Shown here: positions 1 to 10,466 of the stretch, one piece after another | How positions within the stretch are numbered: the stretch's first letter is position 1 | Layout of the letters: each line of letters begins with the position of its first letter | Assembly (NCBI GenBank): GCA_029959085.1 | Contig: JARWIR010000035.1 | Coordinates: forward strand, 3,702,501-3,766,500 | DNA: 64,000 nucleotides | Direction: 5' to 3' | DNA from: Nemophila menziesii | Taxonomy: Eukaryota > Streptophyta > Magnoliopsida > Boraginales > Hydrophyllaceae | Notes under the pieces: generated by a model | Database searches by the model: none | What the model saw: only the letters and a program-made list of their open reading frames with translations | What the model was told of the DNA's origin: nothing | Translations under genes and position numbers: made by a program

Positions 1-31
1 TCGCATAGTTTACTCAAATTGTTGTTAAGTG

Positions 32-675
32 ATGGCATCGAGTTCGGGCATGAGTATCGATAAGAGTTGGATCGAATCGACGAATGTGTTAGATGGTGAA
101 TATATTTTTGGGGTTTATAAATTTATCGATTTTGCTAAGAAAAGTAGAGGTTATACCGGTTACTTGTCTTGTCCGTGTAAGAAGTGTAATAATTTTTGCC
201 GATTAAAAACCAATGATGTTATGGCCCACCTTCTAAGAGAGGGGTTTAACCATGATTATAAGGTTTGGACAAAACACGGTGAGGAAGAGATACAAACACA
301 TACACCCCCTGCAAGTAAAGATCCAGTTATAGTAAATGAAATCCAGCAGGTTTATGACGATGTGAGACAGAGTTACGATGTTGGTGGACATCCGGGAGAC
401 ACCGAGATGAGAGATGCACATATTCCAAGTCGAAGCAGTTTTGACACGTTGTTCGAAGAACTGGAGACAGAATTATTTCCTGGTTGTGAATCGATGGGTT
501 CGTTGAATTTTATTGCCAAGCTAATGCACGTAAAAGTAAAGAACAAATGGACTAACACCTCATTCACCGAGCTACTGGAGTTGTTGGGTCGTATTTTGCC
601 TAAACCTCACAATTTGCCCGAATCTTATGAAGCATGCAACAAGAAGTTGAAAAGTTTGGGTATGGGGTATGTTAC
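32..675 (+). CDS. TNP2: CACTA TNP2-type transposase, exon 1, part before the retrotransposon
   Basis: This is the N-terminal 214 codons of the transposase that cuts and moves the CACTA element. ATG 32 is chosen because an in-frame TAA lies directly upstream (26-28). The start resembles the transposase-associated domain of plant En/Spm proteins: a Trp-Ile motif, then a Cys-x-Cys-x2-Cys cluster near residue 48, then a His-x7-Gly-Phe stretch and a Lys-Val-Trp-x2-His-Gly-Glu motif. From about residue 175 the TNP2 core begins (FTELLELLGRILP, then LKSLGMGY). The frame runs without a stop to the retrotransposon at 676, which splits a threonine codon (AC|C). The reading frame resumes at 11948. Apart from this insertion I see no lesion. 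Confidence 0.9.
671..675 (+). repeat. Target-site duplication, left copy (GTTAC)
   Basis: The 5-bp GTTAC directly before the LTR start TGATG is repeated exactly after the 3' LTR at 11943-11947. A 5-bp duplication is normal for Ty3/gypsy integration. Confidence 0.95.
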
Positions 676-2151
676 TGATGTCTCCTCATTTGTGATAGTA
701 AAATACACTCATGAGACATCATTTTAGGCTTATTTATTAGTTTATAGGTTGATTTTAGCTTATTTTAGTGCACTTTCCTATTTTGGGTCTTGATTTGTAG
801 AATTATTATTTTTAGAGCATATTGGGTTTAATTGTTTATTTAGTATGAAGCTTTAAAGATAATTATGGAGATTAATTAGAGTCCAAGTCAAAGACAACAA
901 CTTATGGAAGGAGATATGCATGGTAATTGGAGATAAGGAAGGAATTGCTAAAAAGATGGAAAAGGAAAAGCTGCCTAAATCTGGGATTCTGCAAAGATAG
1001 GCGTTTTTACCTAATAAAGAGGCTGAATTTGGTTAATTCCTTCTAAAGGGCCTAGATAATTCTGTTGCGATTCTTTTGGTATCTTGTGGAGCAAAATCGG
1101 ACCAATAATAAAGAAGTTATGACCAAAACAACGCAGCAGTGTTTATCTTTATTTCCATACGAATTTGAGTTGGGCTAGGAGTCCATTACTTAACTTATCT
1201 CTAAAGAAACGAATTAGGTCAACCTCTAACCTATAAATACAGCCTCTTAACACTCTTAAATCATCCTTGGTGAAACCTTAAACCAAGAGGAAGCTTAGAA
1301 CATAAGAGAGAAGTCTAGAAGGAGCTGTCATCAACAATGTCTTCTTCTCCCTTTAGATTTGTAATTTCTTTCTTTTCTTTCATGAACTAATTTTCTTTAG
1401 CTTAAGTTTTAGCATTAATGTATGAACCCTAGTTTTGATTGACATCTATCTAATTTGGGAATTTAATGTTTTAAATAGAATTATAGTTTTTATTCTCTGT
1501 TTATGTGTTTGAATTTATATTCTGTGTTCTTGTGGACGGCCGCCATTAGAATTACCATCTAGTAATTAGGATACCATTGACAACGGTGTTTAATTGCATG
1601 TTTAGCACATAACGTTTAGTTTTAGGTTTGATCTGACAACCCAACCTATCTAGATAATCACTATGGTTGAGTCTTGTGACTCTTTACCAATTACAGGAAA
1701 AGTTTGCTTAGGAAGCCTTATTGACACAGGTAAATCCTATTTTAAACTACCGATAGCATATTGGGACCGATTAGGGAAATACTACATAATTCACCCTTAC
1801 ATGTTTAGAACGGCAAAACTAGTGGGGATTACATGCTAATAACTTAAGCTGCATTCTCATATTACTTCTCTTTCATATTTATTTTTCTGTCTTTTTAATT
1901 CTTAGTTTAATTCAGTTTATTAGAAAATCAATAAAAATCTATTTGTCTTTACTTTTAATTGCGTTTAGTTGTTCTAGCTTTAATTATTTACACTTGGTAT
2001 TTGCATAAGATTCTCCTAACCTCTGTAGTCTCTGCGGAACGAATCTTTATCTAAAACTTGCATACGATCTGTATACTTGCAGAACCGTGTAGTTTAGGGT
2101 GTTATTTGCACGTTAATTACATCTTATTTTATCACACCCTAGGCCCCACCA
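676..2151 (+). repeat. 5' LTR (1,476 bp)
   Basis: The LTR starts TGATGTCTCC and ends CCCCACCA. It is the same length as the 3' LTR at 10467-11942. I found five differing bases by eye, near positions 892, 1024, 1037, 1318 and 1475. It contains the promoter (TATA at 1232) and should provide transcription start and polyadenylation signals. Confidence 0.97.
1232..1238 (+). promoter_or_regulatory. Likely LTR TATA box (TATAAAT)
   Basis: TATAAAT lies about 560 bp into the LTR and is preserved in the 3' LTR at 11023-11029. It is the best core-promoter candidate for the genomic RNA; the U3/R border is inferred to lie about 30 bp downstream. Confidence 0.6.
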
Positions 2152-2157
2152 AGTTTT

Positions 2158-2175
2158 TGGCGCCGCTGCCGGGGA
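2158..2175 (+). other. Primer-binding site, tRNA-Asp type
   Basis: TGGCGCCGCTGCCGGGGA begins six bases after the LTR. It is complementary to the 3' end of plant tRNA-Asp, with one mismatch to the common TGGCGCCGTTGCCGGGGA. It would prime minus-strand DNA synthesis. Athila elements are known for a tRNA-Asp PBS. Confidence 0.88.
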
Positions 2176-2277
2176 CTACATCATTAGTCCTTGTGCAGAT
2201 ATCTTGTGCTTTTATTTTTAGTTAGTTCTATTTTACGCTTTTTGTTTTTAGTTTTTGTTTTTCAGATTTAGTTACAG

Positions 2278-5200
2278 ATGGAGAACCCAAGGAGACTTGA
2301 GCTACCCATCGAATTTAGAGTAGAGCCACGAGGAATTCGCGCTCCAGAAATCCAAGCCGCCAAATTTAAACCTAATCCTGGGATGTTAACTCAGTTTGCG
2401 TCTCATGGATTATTCAGCGGAGATGCACATCAAGATCCGATCCGATATACTAAGAAATTCATGCAGATCTGTGATGCCTATATCGTAAGAGGAGTTACTA
2501 GGGAGCAAGTATATTATTTGATGTTCCAGTTCTTCTTGACCGGATGTGCAAGCGATTGGTACGATGCCCAATACCCTCATGTTATTCCAGATTGGGACAA
2601 GCTTCAAACAAGATTCCTAGACCGTTTTTATCCGGTTAGTAGACGTTTAAAAGACATGTTGGAGCTTGAACAATTTATACAAGAAGAGGAAGAGAGTTTG
2701 GGTGAAGCATGGATACGATTTACAGAGAAGAAAGCGAGGTGTCCATATCATAGATCCTCGCCAGAATATTATTTAACCTTGTTTTATGGAGGCCTTAATG
2801 ACAAATCAAGAGAGAAAGCAGATTCGGTAGGAAACGCAGGTTTTGTGTTGCTAGATCCTGTAGAAGCTGAGTTAGGGATGGAAAGAATTCTCGAGAACGA
2901 GAGAAGTTGGCCAAGGAAATCAGTAAAGGAGAACAATTCAGAATCTCTAAAGCTTAAGGAATTGGCTAAACAACTTGAAGAGCTGACAGAACAAGCCCGA
3001 ACAATTGCTCAGGTAAATATGGTACGCACAATTCCTTCGTGTCTTGATTGTGGATCAAGAAATCATGTGTGGGCAGGATGTATGAATAATCCAGCAGTAG
3101 CTTCCGTTCAATATCCTCAAAATAACTACTACTCGAATAGTTACAATCAAGAAAGCTACACTAATTATCAACAACCTCCACAACAAAAGAGTTGGGACAG
3201 AAAACAAGAAACTAGTCAGCAACCCCAACTTCAATCTTATAATCCTTCACAACCTATTCAGAAAAAGGCACCCATTGTTAAGAAAACTTGTCAAGAACCG
3301 AAGAAAGATCCACCTAAACAATCAATGCAATTGGCAAAACAAGAACAACTCCAGAGTTTGACTTCAAGTATGACTAAATTAATGCAAAACGTTGAGAAGA
3401 AAATAAATTATAGCCAACAGAGAGTTCGAACTCAGGAGAAGGTTATAAAGCAACTAGAGCATACTATATCACAGATGGCGAGTACATTACAAACTAGGCC
3501 GAAAGGGCAACTCCCAAGTGATACTATTGCTCCTAGAGACGATTCTTGCCATGCAGTTGAATTGCGAAGTGGGAAGCAACTGCCTCCACCAAGACCAGAA
3601 CCAGAGCCTATCCCTATTCCAGAACAAAGGGGGGAAGAAATAATCAAAGATACAGACAAGGAGGTAGTTCAACCAAAGAGTGTCCAAGCCGGGACACCTG
3701 AAAAGACAAGAAAACCAGTGGAACTCAATACACGCCCTCCACCACCATACCCTTCACGTGTCAGGAAGAAGGACAATGACCTGGAATTCAAGAAGTTCAT
3801 TGACATGTTGAAGAAATTAGAAATCAATATACCCCTTGTTGAAGCTCTTAAGAGGATGCCAAGCTACATGAAATTTATGAAAGACATTCTCTCCAACAAG
3901 CGAAGTATAGAGACTGGGGAACCAATTGGATTACCTAGGGAGTGCAGTGCTATATGTCAAAATGAGTTGCCACCGAAACTAGAAGATCCCGGAAGTTTTA
4001 CAATTCCCATCGGCATTGGAGAAAGTTGGACCGGAAAAGCATTGTGTGATTTAGGTGCAAGCATCAATCTCATGCCTAAATCCCTGTTCGAGAAGCTTAA
4101 TATCGGAGAAGTAGTACCTACATCTGTGGTACTACAAATGGCGGATCGCTCCCTCTCACGACCAATAGGTAAAATTGAAGATGTTTTAGTTAACGCTGGC
4201 TCTTTTATTTTTCCTTGCGATTTTATTATCCTTGACTACGACGCGGATAAGAATGTCCCCATCATCTTGGGTAGACCATTCTTAGCCACGGGGCGTACAC
4301 TAATTGATGTTGAGAATGGTGAGTTGATCATGAGAGTACAAGGCGAACAGATACGATTTAATGTGTTTCAGGCTATGAAATATCCTAAGGCGAAAGACGA
4401 ATGCTTCAAGGTAGATGTCATCGAAAAGATTACGCAAGAAGTCTTCAATGAAGAAAGCTTAGAAAATGATCTTGACAAAACCTTGGCACCTGAAACACCA
4501 GAACTCGAGATTCCCCCTGAAGATGTTGCTGCATTAGGATTTAACATACGAGAACTACTTCGAGAGCCAGGTGACATTGAACCAATGAAACAACCATCTA
4601 TAATATGTCCACCTGTTCTCGAAGAAAAACCACTTCCAGATCACTTACGCTATGCATATCTTGGTACGAACAAAACTTTGCCCGTTATTATTTCTGCTAA
4701 CCTTTCAGGTCCTCAAGAGGAGAGGCTACTTCAAGTACTTCGTGCAAACAAAGAAGCAATTGGATGGACTATTGCCGACATCAAGGGAATTAGTCCTTCC
4801 GTTTGCAAACACAAAATCATTCTTGAGAACGAAGGTGGGCGATCTATAGAGGGACAGAGAAGACTCATGCCAGCTATGAAAGAAGTGGTGAGGAAGGAAG
4901 TTATCAAGTTGTTAGACGCAGGAATTATCTATCCGATTGCTAGCAGTGATTGGGTCAGTCCAGTGCAGTGTGTTCCTAAGAAAGGAGGTTTTACCACCAC
5001 CCTTAATGATCAAGGCGAAGCCATACCATCAAGACCAGTTGTGGGGTGGCGCGTGTGCATGGACTACCGGAGGCTGAACAAAGCAACAAAGAAAGATCAC
5101 TTCCCGTTACCTTTCATTGATCAGATGCTAGACAAGCTTGCTGGGAGAGAATATTACTGTTTCCTAGACGGATATTCGGGTTATAATCAGATTTGTGTGG

Positions 5201-6006
5201 ATCCCCTTGATCAACATAAAACAACTTTTACATGTCCGTTTGGTACTTTTGCTTATAGAAGAATGCCGTTTGGTTTATGCAATGCACCTGCCACGTTCCA
5301 GAGGTGCATGATGGCTATATTTTGGGACATGATTGATAAATATTTGGAGGTTTTTATGGATGATTTTTCAGTGTTTGGAGACAGTTTTGATGATTGTTTG
5401 AGTAATCTAGAGAAAGTCCTTGTGAGATGTAGAGAAAAAGATCTCGTGCTTAATTGGGAAAAATGCCACTTCATGGTTCAAGAGGGAATTGTGTTGGGAC
5501 ATAAAGTTTCGAAGGCAGGGATGGAGGTTGATCGTGCTAAAATTGAAGTTATCAAAACACTACCACCTCCGGTTTCTGTTAAGGGAGTGAGAAGTTTCTT
5601 GGGTCACGCAGGATTTTATCGACGATTTATTAATAATTTCTCCAAGATCGCCAAACCGCTCTGCTCTTTATTTGAAAAGGATACTCCTTTTAATTTTACT
5701 GAAGAATGTCTTCAAGCGTTTTTGACGATTAAGGAAAAACTGATCTCTACACCTGTTGTTATACCTCCTGATTGGAACGCTCCGTTTGAACTTATGTGCG
5801 ATGCTAGTGATCAAGCTATGGGTGTTGTGTTGGGACAGAGGAAAGACAAGATTTTCCACACGATTTATTATGCAAGTAAGACTTTCAACGCTGCCCAGAT
5901 GAATTATACAGTGACGGAGAAAGAGATGTTGGCCGTGGTTTACGCTTTCGATAAATTTCGTCCCTATCTGGTTGGGAAGAAAACTATTGTATACACGGAC
6001 CATTAA
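2278..6006 (+). CDS. gag-pol: Retrotransposon Gag-protease-RT-RNase H polyprotein, ended early by TAA
   Basis: The ORF gives 1,242 residues from ATG 2278, just after the PBS and a T-rich leader. The Gag (Retrotrans_gag-type) region covers about residues 50-210, and a CCHC zinc knuckle follows at C255-C268 (C-x2-C-x4-H-x4-C). A Gln/Pro-rich linker leads to the protease with DLGAS at D591 in place of the usual DSG/DTG. RT covers about residues 860-1090, with VCMDYRRLNK near 926 and the catalytic box FMDD at 1026-1029. RNase H starts near 1165, with MCDAS (D1175), TEKEM and YTDH (D1241). The frame stops at TAA 6004-6006, one codon after that last Asp. The same frame then continues open to 7521. 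This is most simply a nonsense mutation in one 1,748-codon gag-pol frame. Confidence 0.93.
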   Translation: MENPRRLELPIEFRVEPRGIRAPEIQAAKFKPNPGMLTQFASHGLFSGDAHQDPIRYTKKFMQICDAYIVRGVTREQVYYLMFQFFLTGCASDWYDAQYPHVIPDWDKLQTRFLDRFYPVSRRLKDMLELEQFIQEEEESLGEAWIRFTEKKARCPYHRSSPEYYLTLFYGGLNDKSREKADSVGNAGFVLLDPVEAELGMERILENERSWPRKSVKENNSESLKLKELAKQLEELTEQARTIAQVNMVRTIPSCLDCGSRNHVWAGCMNNPAVASVQYPQNNYYSNSYNQESYTNYQQPPQQKSWDRKQETSQQPQLQSYNPSQPIQKKAPIVKKTCQEPKKDPPKQSMQLAKQEQLQSLTSSMTKLMQNVEKKINYSQQRVRTQEKVIKQLEHTISQMASTLQTRPKGQLPSDTIAPRDDSCHAVELRSGKQLPPPRPEPEPIPIPEQRGEEIIKDTDKEVVQPKSVQAGTPEKTRKPVELNTRPPPPYPSRVRKKDNDLEFKKFIDMLKKLEINIPLVEALKRMPSYMKFMKDILSNKRSIETGEPIGLPRECSAICQNELPPKLEDPGSFTIPIGIGESWTGKALCDLGASINLMPKSLFEKLNIGEVVPTSVVLQMADRSLSRPIGKIEDVLVNAGSFIFPCDFIILDYDADKNVPIILGRPFLATGRTLIDVENGELIMRVQGEQIRFNVFQAMKYPKAKDECFKVDVIEKITQEVFNEESLENDLDKTLAPETPELEIPPEDVAALGFNIRELLREPGDIEPMKQPSIICPPVLEEKPLPDHLRYAYLGTNKTLPVIISANLSGPQEERLLQVLRANKEAIGWTIADIKGISPSVCKHKIILENEGGRSIEGQRRLMPAMKEVVRKEVIKLLDAGIIYPIASSDWVSPVQCVPKKGGFTTTLNDQGEAIPSRPVVGWRVCMDYRRLNKATKKDHFPLPFIDQMLDKLAGREYYCFLDGYSGYNQICVDPLDQHKTTFTCPFGTFAYRRMPFGLCNAPATFQRCMMAIFWDMIDKYLEVFMDDFSVFGDSFDDCLSNLEKVLVRCREKDLVLNWEKCHFMVQEGIVLGHKVSKAGMEVDRAKIEVIKTLPPPVSVKGVRSFLGHAGFYRRFINNFSKIAKPLCSLFEKDTPFNFTEECLQAFLTIKEKLISTPVVIPPDWNAPFELMCDASDQAMGVVLGQRKDKIFHTIYYASKTFNAAQMNYTVTEKEMLAVVYAFDKFRPYLVGKKTIVYTDH

Positions 6007-7521
6007 GCTATTAGGTACCTCATGGAGAAAAAGGACGCTAAGCCGCATCTCATTAGATGGGTACTATTGCTTCAAGAATTCGATATAGATATTCGAGACC
6101 GAAAAGGATGCGACAATCAAGTTGCTGATCACTTATCAAGGCTCGAAGGATCTAATGCGAACAAGGAACCATTATTGGTTAAAGAGGTATTCCCTGATGA
6201 ACAACTTTTTGCTATTAAACGTGCTTTTGTGCCATGGTATGCAGATCTAGTCAACCTCATTGTGAGTGGTGTCTTTCCCAAAGATTTCCACCCACAACAA
6301 AGACAAAGATTGAACCACCAGGCCAAACAGTATTATTGGGATGAACCGTACCTCTGGAAGATATGTAGTGACCAAGTGGTTAGAAGATGTGTACATGAAG
6401 GTGAGATGGAGAAAATTATTGAAAGTTGTCATAATTCACCTTATGGAGGTCACTTTAAGGGCGATAGAACCGCAGCTAAAATTCTTCAATCCGGGTTCTA
6501 TTGGCCAACCATACACAAAGATTGTCACAGTTTCGTCCAGTCATGCCACAGATGCCAAAAAACTGGTAATATATCAAAAAGAGACGCGATGCCGCTTAAT
6601 AACATTCTTGGAGTTGAGATCTTTGATGTATGGGGAATAGATTTCATGGGACCTTTCATCACTTCCTATGGAAATCATTATATTTTGCTTGCAGTAGACT
6701 ATGTATCGAAATGGGTAGAAGCAGTGGCAACACCAAAGAACGATGCTCAAACAGTGATTAAATTCTTAAAATCAAAAATCTTTTCAAGACATGGTACGCC
6801 ACGTGTTCTCATCAGTGATAAAGGTACCCATTTTCTTAATGCTCCCGTAAGACATTTTCTTAAAAAGTTTGGAGTGAAACACCGTACTTCAACCGGTTAT
6901 CACCCACAAACTAACGGTCAAGCTGAAGTTTCCAACCGGGAAATCAAATCTATTCTCGAGAAGACCGTGAACAAATCAAGGAAAGACTGGTCTTTAAAGC
7001 TAGATGATGCTCTCTGGGCATACAGAACAGCATTTAAAACACCAGTTGGGGCATCTCCATATCGCATGGTCTACGGCAAAGCGTGTCATCTACCGATTGA
7101 ACTAGAAGCTCGAGCCTACTGGGCTATTAAAACTCTGAATCTGGACCCAGACTTGGCCGGGAAGCAAAGGATGATGCAATTGAACGAATTGGAGGAGCTT
7201 CGTTATCATGCCTATGAAAATTCACGTCTCTATAAGGAGAAAACAAAACGATGGCATGATAAACGGCTCCGTCCAAAGAATCTCGAGATTGGACAGAAGG
7301 TTTTATTATACAACTCTCGATTTTCGAACTACCCAGGAAAGCTTAAATCCCGTTGGGAAGGACCTTACATTATTACCAAAGTCACACCGCATGGAGCGAT
7401 TGAGATTGAAAATCCAGCCGAGCAACGGACATTCATGGTGAATGGCCAGCGTTTGAAGAGATACTATGACAGTGAGGACTTTGGGCAAGGGGAGAAAATC
7501 TACCTTGTCGAATGCGCTTAG
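6007..7521 (+). pseudogene. pol: Retrotransposon pol 3' part: RNase H tail and integrase, after the in-frame stop
   Basis: This continues the same reading frame after TAA 6004-6006. The first in-frame ATG is 6022; numbering below is from there. The first residues complete RNase H (ending in ADHLSRLE). Integrase follows, with the HHCC zinc-binding site H137, H144, C175, C178. The catalytic triad is D207 (WGIDFMGPF), D266 (LISDKGTHF) and E302 ([10 protein letters not shown]), and the second gap has exactly the 35 residues of a D,D35E enzyme. The C-terminal GPY/F-type module ([15 protein letters not shown]) lies near residue 440. No chromodomain is seen. All catalytic residues are present, so only the upstream stop separates it from Gag-RT. 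ATG 6022 lies inside RNase H and is unlikely to be a natural start. Confidence 0.88.
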
Positions 7522-8469
7522 CCTGAGGTACACGTCTAACTCAAAGACGTTAAACAAAAGTGCTCTTGGGAGACACCCCTTGTTTTAATTGCTTTTTAGA
7601 TTAGTTGTTTTTGCTTTGTAGTGTAGAATTTTAAGTTAGTGTATATTTTTAATTGTGTTTTCCAGCTAATGGGAGAGAAAGGTAGTGTGTTGTTGTGCAG
7701 GAAACGAGTTTGGGGTCAAAAGGAAATATCTAGAGGAACTTCAAGTCTGGCGCGGACTACCCCGCGGACTACCCCATGGTCCGCAGGGATGCACCGCGCC
7801 CCAAAAACCCGTGCCACGGGTTGGCTAGCTCGGGTTTTATCCAGAAGGTCGAAAAAATTCACGGGGCATGGCGCGGTACACCGGACCTTAGTCCGCGCGC
7901 CAAAAACCCGTGCCACGGGTTGGCTATCTCGGGTTTTTTGACGGACATGCCGCGGACTACACCCCTGCACCGCACCCCTGGTCCGCGACCCAAAAACCCG
8001 TACCACGGGGTGCTAGCTCGGGTATTATCCAGTAGGTAAAAATTTTGGAGCAACAGAAGCTGCGGTACACCGCGGGATATGTCCGGTGCACCGCAAGGAG
8101 GCGGTTTAAGAAGGAATTCTTTTCCTAATCAAATTCTTACCTTATGAGATTAACCCTAGCCTTCCACCCACGAATTTTTCAGACCCAAACCCTATATTAA
8201 CATCTTAAAGCTTGTGCAAACCTTCACAATTAACACAACAACTCATCAAATCCTCTCCATCATCTTCCATAAACACAATCCTTCATCAAAGTCATCACAC
8301 TACACCATCAAAACACCATCAAAGTCAACAAGCTTTAAAGAGTTCTTCCAAGATCAAATCCTATAACCTTTCTCTTTCATCAATTCCAAGCAACAACATC
8401 AAGCTACACCAATTTTCCTTAAACTTTTAATCCATCCTTGGTATAAATTGAGTTGTGGGTGAATCAAGT
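7522..8469 (+). other. Retrotransposon non-coding spacer with a GC-rich core
   Basis: The stretch between integrase and the small downstream ORF contains no convincing gene. The middle (about 7740-8110) is strongly GC-rich and internally repeated, listed separately. The rest (8120-8450) is CA/TC-rich, like a leader sequence for the following ORF. Confidence 0.6.
7740..8110 (+). repeat. GC-rich hairpin repeats (three copies) inside the retrotransposon
   Basis: The core CAAAAACCCG followed by TGCCACGGG and a TAGCTCGGGT-like tail occurs at 7802, 7901 and 7991, at about 99- and 90-bp spacing. In the first two copies AACCCGTG and CACGGGTT form an 8-bp inverted repeat around one base. CCGCGGACTAC-like and GGTCCGC motifs also recur. 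Overlapping ORFs here on both strands (for example 7639-7941) are composition artefacts of this GC-rich block. Its function is unknown; a structured RNA or an expansion is possible. Confidence 0.7.
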
Positions 8470-8937
8470 ATGACTAACAGATCTGAAGCTATGGAATACA
8501 AGAGAAAGTGTTCAATCCTTGGGAAGAATAAGAAATTGCCTGGAGCCACCATTGAAAAACCCATCAATCTTGATGAGGTTTCTGAAGAATCAAAAGAACA
8601 GGCACCTGAACAACCACTACCAAAGAAGAGATTAACTGCTAGAATGTCCACACCATCAAGGAGGCCTTTAGACAAGATAAAAATCCAAGACCAAGGTTCT
8701 TCTACCTCCTCTTCCAAAATTGCTTATGATCTTCCTCCTTGGGCTATTCAGTTACAGAACGAAGTTGAAAGATTACGTGAAGATAACAAAGACCTTTGGG
8801 TAGAGATTATGCAATTGGAAACAAGGGTAGATAATTCGACCTTGTACAAGGATATAGATGATTACACCGATCCCTCAGCTTCAGAAGATGAGGATGATAT
8901 GATGGATCTCTTTGGCCAGCCAGGTAAGTCATTCTAA
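8470..8937 (+). CDS. Small retrotransposon accessory ORF in the env-like position, function unknown
   Basis: The ORF gives 155 residues from ATG 8470; an in-frame GTG lies slightly upstream at 8455. It is not similar to anything I can name. The N-terminal half is basic and Ser/Pro-rich (SRRPLDKIKIQ). A segment near residues 92-120 has heptad-like hydrophobic spacing (LQNEVERLREDNKDLWVEIM), suggesting a short coiled coil. The C-terminus is acidic (SASEDEDDMMDLF). There is no signal peptide or transmembrane segment, so it does not look like an envelope protein. Athila elements often carry an extra ORF downstream of integrase, and this may be its relic or a lineage-specific replacement. Translation from the genomic RNA is unlikely without a subgenomic or spliced mRNA. 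Confidence 0.5.
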   Translation: MTNRSEAMEYKRKCSILGKNKKLPGATIEKPINLDEVSEESKEQAPEQPLPKKRLTARMSTPSRRPLDKIKIQDQGSSTSSSKIAYDLPPWAIQLQNEVERLREDNKDLWVEIMQLETRVDNSTLYKDIDDYTDPSASEDEDDMMDLFGQPGKSF

Positions 8938-10450
8938 TTTTTCTCAATAGCTTGGATGCATTAGGTAGTTTAGTTAGTTTTATTTTAAATTTTATTCCAT
9001 TCTTGAGTCTTTTTCGAGTCGTGGGGACACGGCTCACTTTTGAGTTGGGGGTGGGGATTCGTTGTCCTCATCTTCTTTTTGTTTTTGCATAAAATTTAAA
9101 ATTTTTAGGTTGAATTAAGGCATAGAATATCTTGAATGTACCTATGTGAGCATGATTTTATTAGGTCAATGATAGTAAGTAGTATGATTTTGAAAGATGC
9201 AACAAAATTGTTTAGCATGCATGCATGAAAACATGAAATAAAGGATAGAAAAGTTAATGAGCAATGCTAAGAAGTACGTTGAAACTTAGGAATAGTTATT
9301 TGGTGTGTAGAACGTAAGGTTTAAAATTAGTTGAAAACCCACTTGTCTATGAACTAATAAGGAAAAAGTAACGAAATCCGGTAGTTAGAAAAATGACTAA
9401 GGCAGTTCTTTCATAAATAAAACACTTGAAGCCTTTAGACTTTCTCACCCTTTTATTTGATTATTGTTATTATTTATCCGTCTTAGCCCCTCTGAGCCTT
9501 TCTAAAGCCTTTTTATTGAAACACATTATAATCCTTACCCTAGTTTTTAGGACTTATCTATAAGACCCGCACTCAAATCGCAAAACCTGAGACACTCGTT
9601 TTAGAGCTTGAGTTTGGGGTGGTGGGTTTCATCATTAGGGAACTTTGGGAATTTGGGAATTATCTTTGTGATTTTATTGATGATGAATTGTTATTATTGT
9701 AACCCTTTGCCGGGGTAATAGTGAATGGAAAAGAAGCTACGAGCTAAAATTGCCAACAAGGGCATAAAAAAAAAAAGAATATATATATGACAATAGTGTG
9801 ATATCTCGAACATAAAAAGAGAATCATAACTATACAAAAGAAAAAATTGATTTGAAAAGAGAATATATATTCGGACCGGCAAAGTGGATTTTATATCATC
9901 AAAGGTTTTAATTGGGATTATTGGGGATGCACATTAAAAAGCATAAATAAATTGGGTTGAGTGAGAACATCTTCGAGTGAAAACTCAAGCTCTAGGGCGA
10001 TTCGTTGATGGCTAGTGAGGAGAGAGCCAAAAGCTCACTTTTTATTATCCAAATATACCACACCCGTCCTTAAGCCAAGTTATAACCAAGACCTTAAGAT
10101 TTCTGACTACTAGATTGAGAAACAATTGAGCTATTAGGTAGTAGGTAAGTGGACCATTGGATGTTGTATTTGGGACCTATGAACAACCTATAGCCATTAA
10201 CCTGAACTAAGTTATCATCCTCTCCTTCTGGCATTGCGAAATTAATCTTAACTTGAATTTATGGATTGTTGATTACATGTATATTAGGCATATTTGTACA
10301 TTATTTCGTAAGCATTACTACATGAGATTTTTTTGGATTTCATGCTCTAGGATCATTCATTATATTTAGTCCTTGTTCTCCTCCGACTTCTTCTTGTTTA
10401 TTGTGACTACCCTACTGTTCTTTATTTTTATTGTATCGGGACGATACAAC
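8938..10450 (+). other. Retrotransposon 3' non-coding region
   Basis: No gene is seen. The region is AT-rich with short A and (AT) runs near 9766-9788. It includes an internal copy of the polypurine-tract sequence at 9039-9052. Confidence 0.6.
9039..9052 (+). other. Internal polypurine-tract-like copy
   Basis: TTTGAGTTGGGGGT is identical to the 14-base core of the true PPT at 10451-10464, and the preceding GGGACRxxxC context is also similar. It could act as a second, internal plus-strand primer, or be the trace of an internal duplication. Confidence 0.5.
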
Positions 10451-10466
10451 TTTGAGTTGGGGGTCT
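10451..10466 (+). other. Polypurine tract
   Basis: TTTGAGTTGGGGGTCT ends directly at the 3' LTR start (TGATG at 10467), the position required for plus-strand priming. Confidence 0.85.

Noticed and set aside
29..31. GTG as start of the transposase ORF
   Set aside because: Plant nuclear genes start at ATG; ATG at 32 is in the same frame directly after it and just downstream of a stop codon.
6022..6024. ATG 6022 as the start of a separate integrase gene
   Set aside because: It lies within RNase H, in the same frame as the upstream ORF; the split is better explained by the single TAA.
7639..7941. 100-aa ORF after integrase
   Set aside because: It runs through the GC-rich repeats, overlaps long ORFs in other frames and on the other strand, and matches nothing known.
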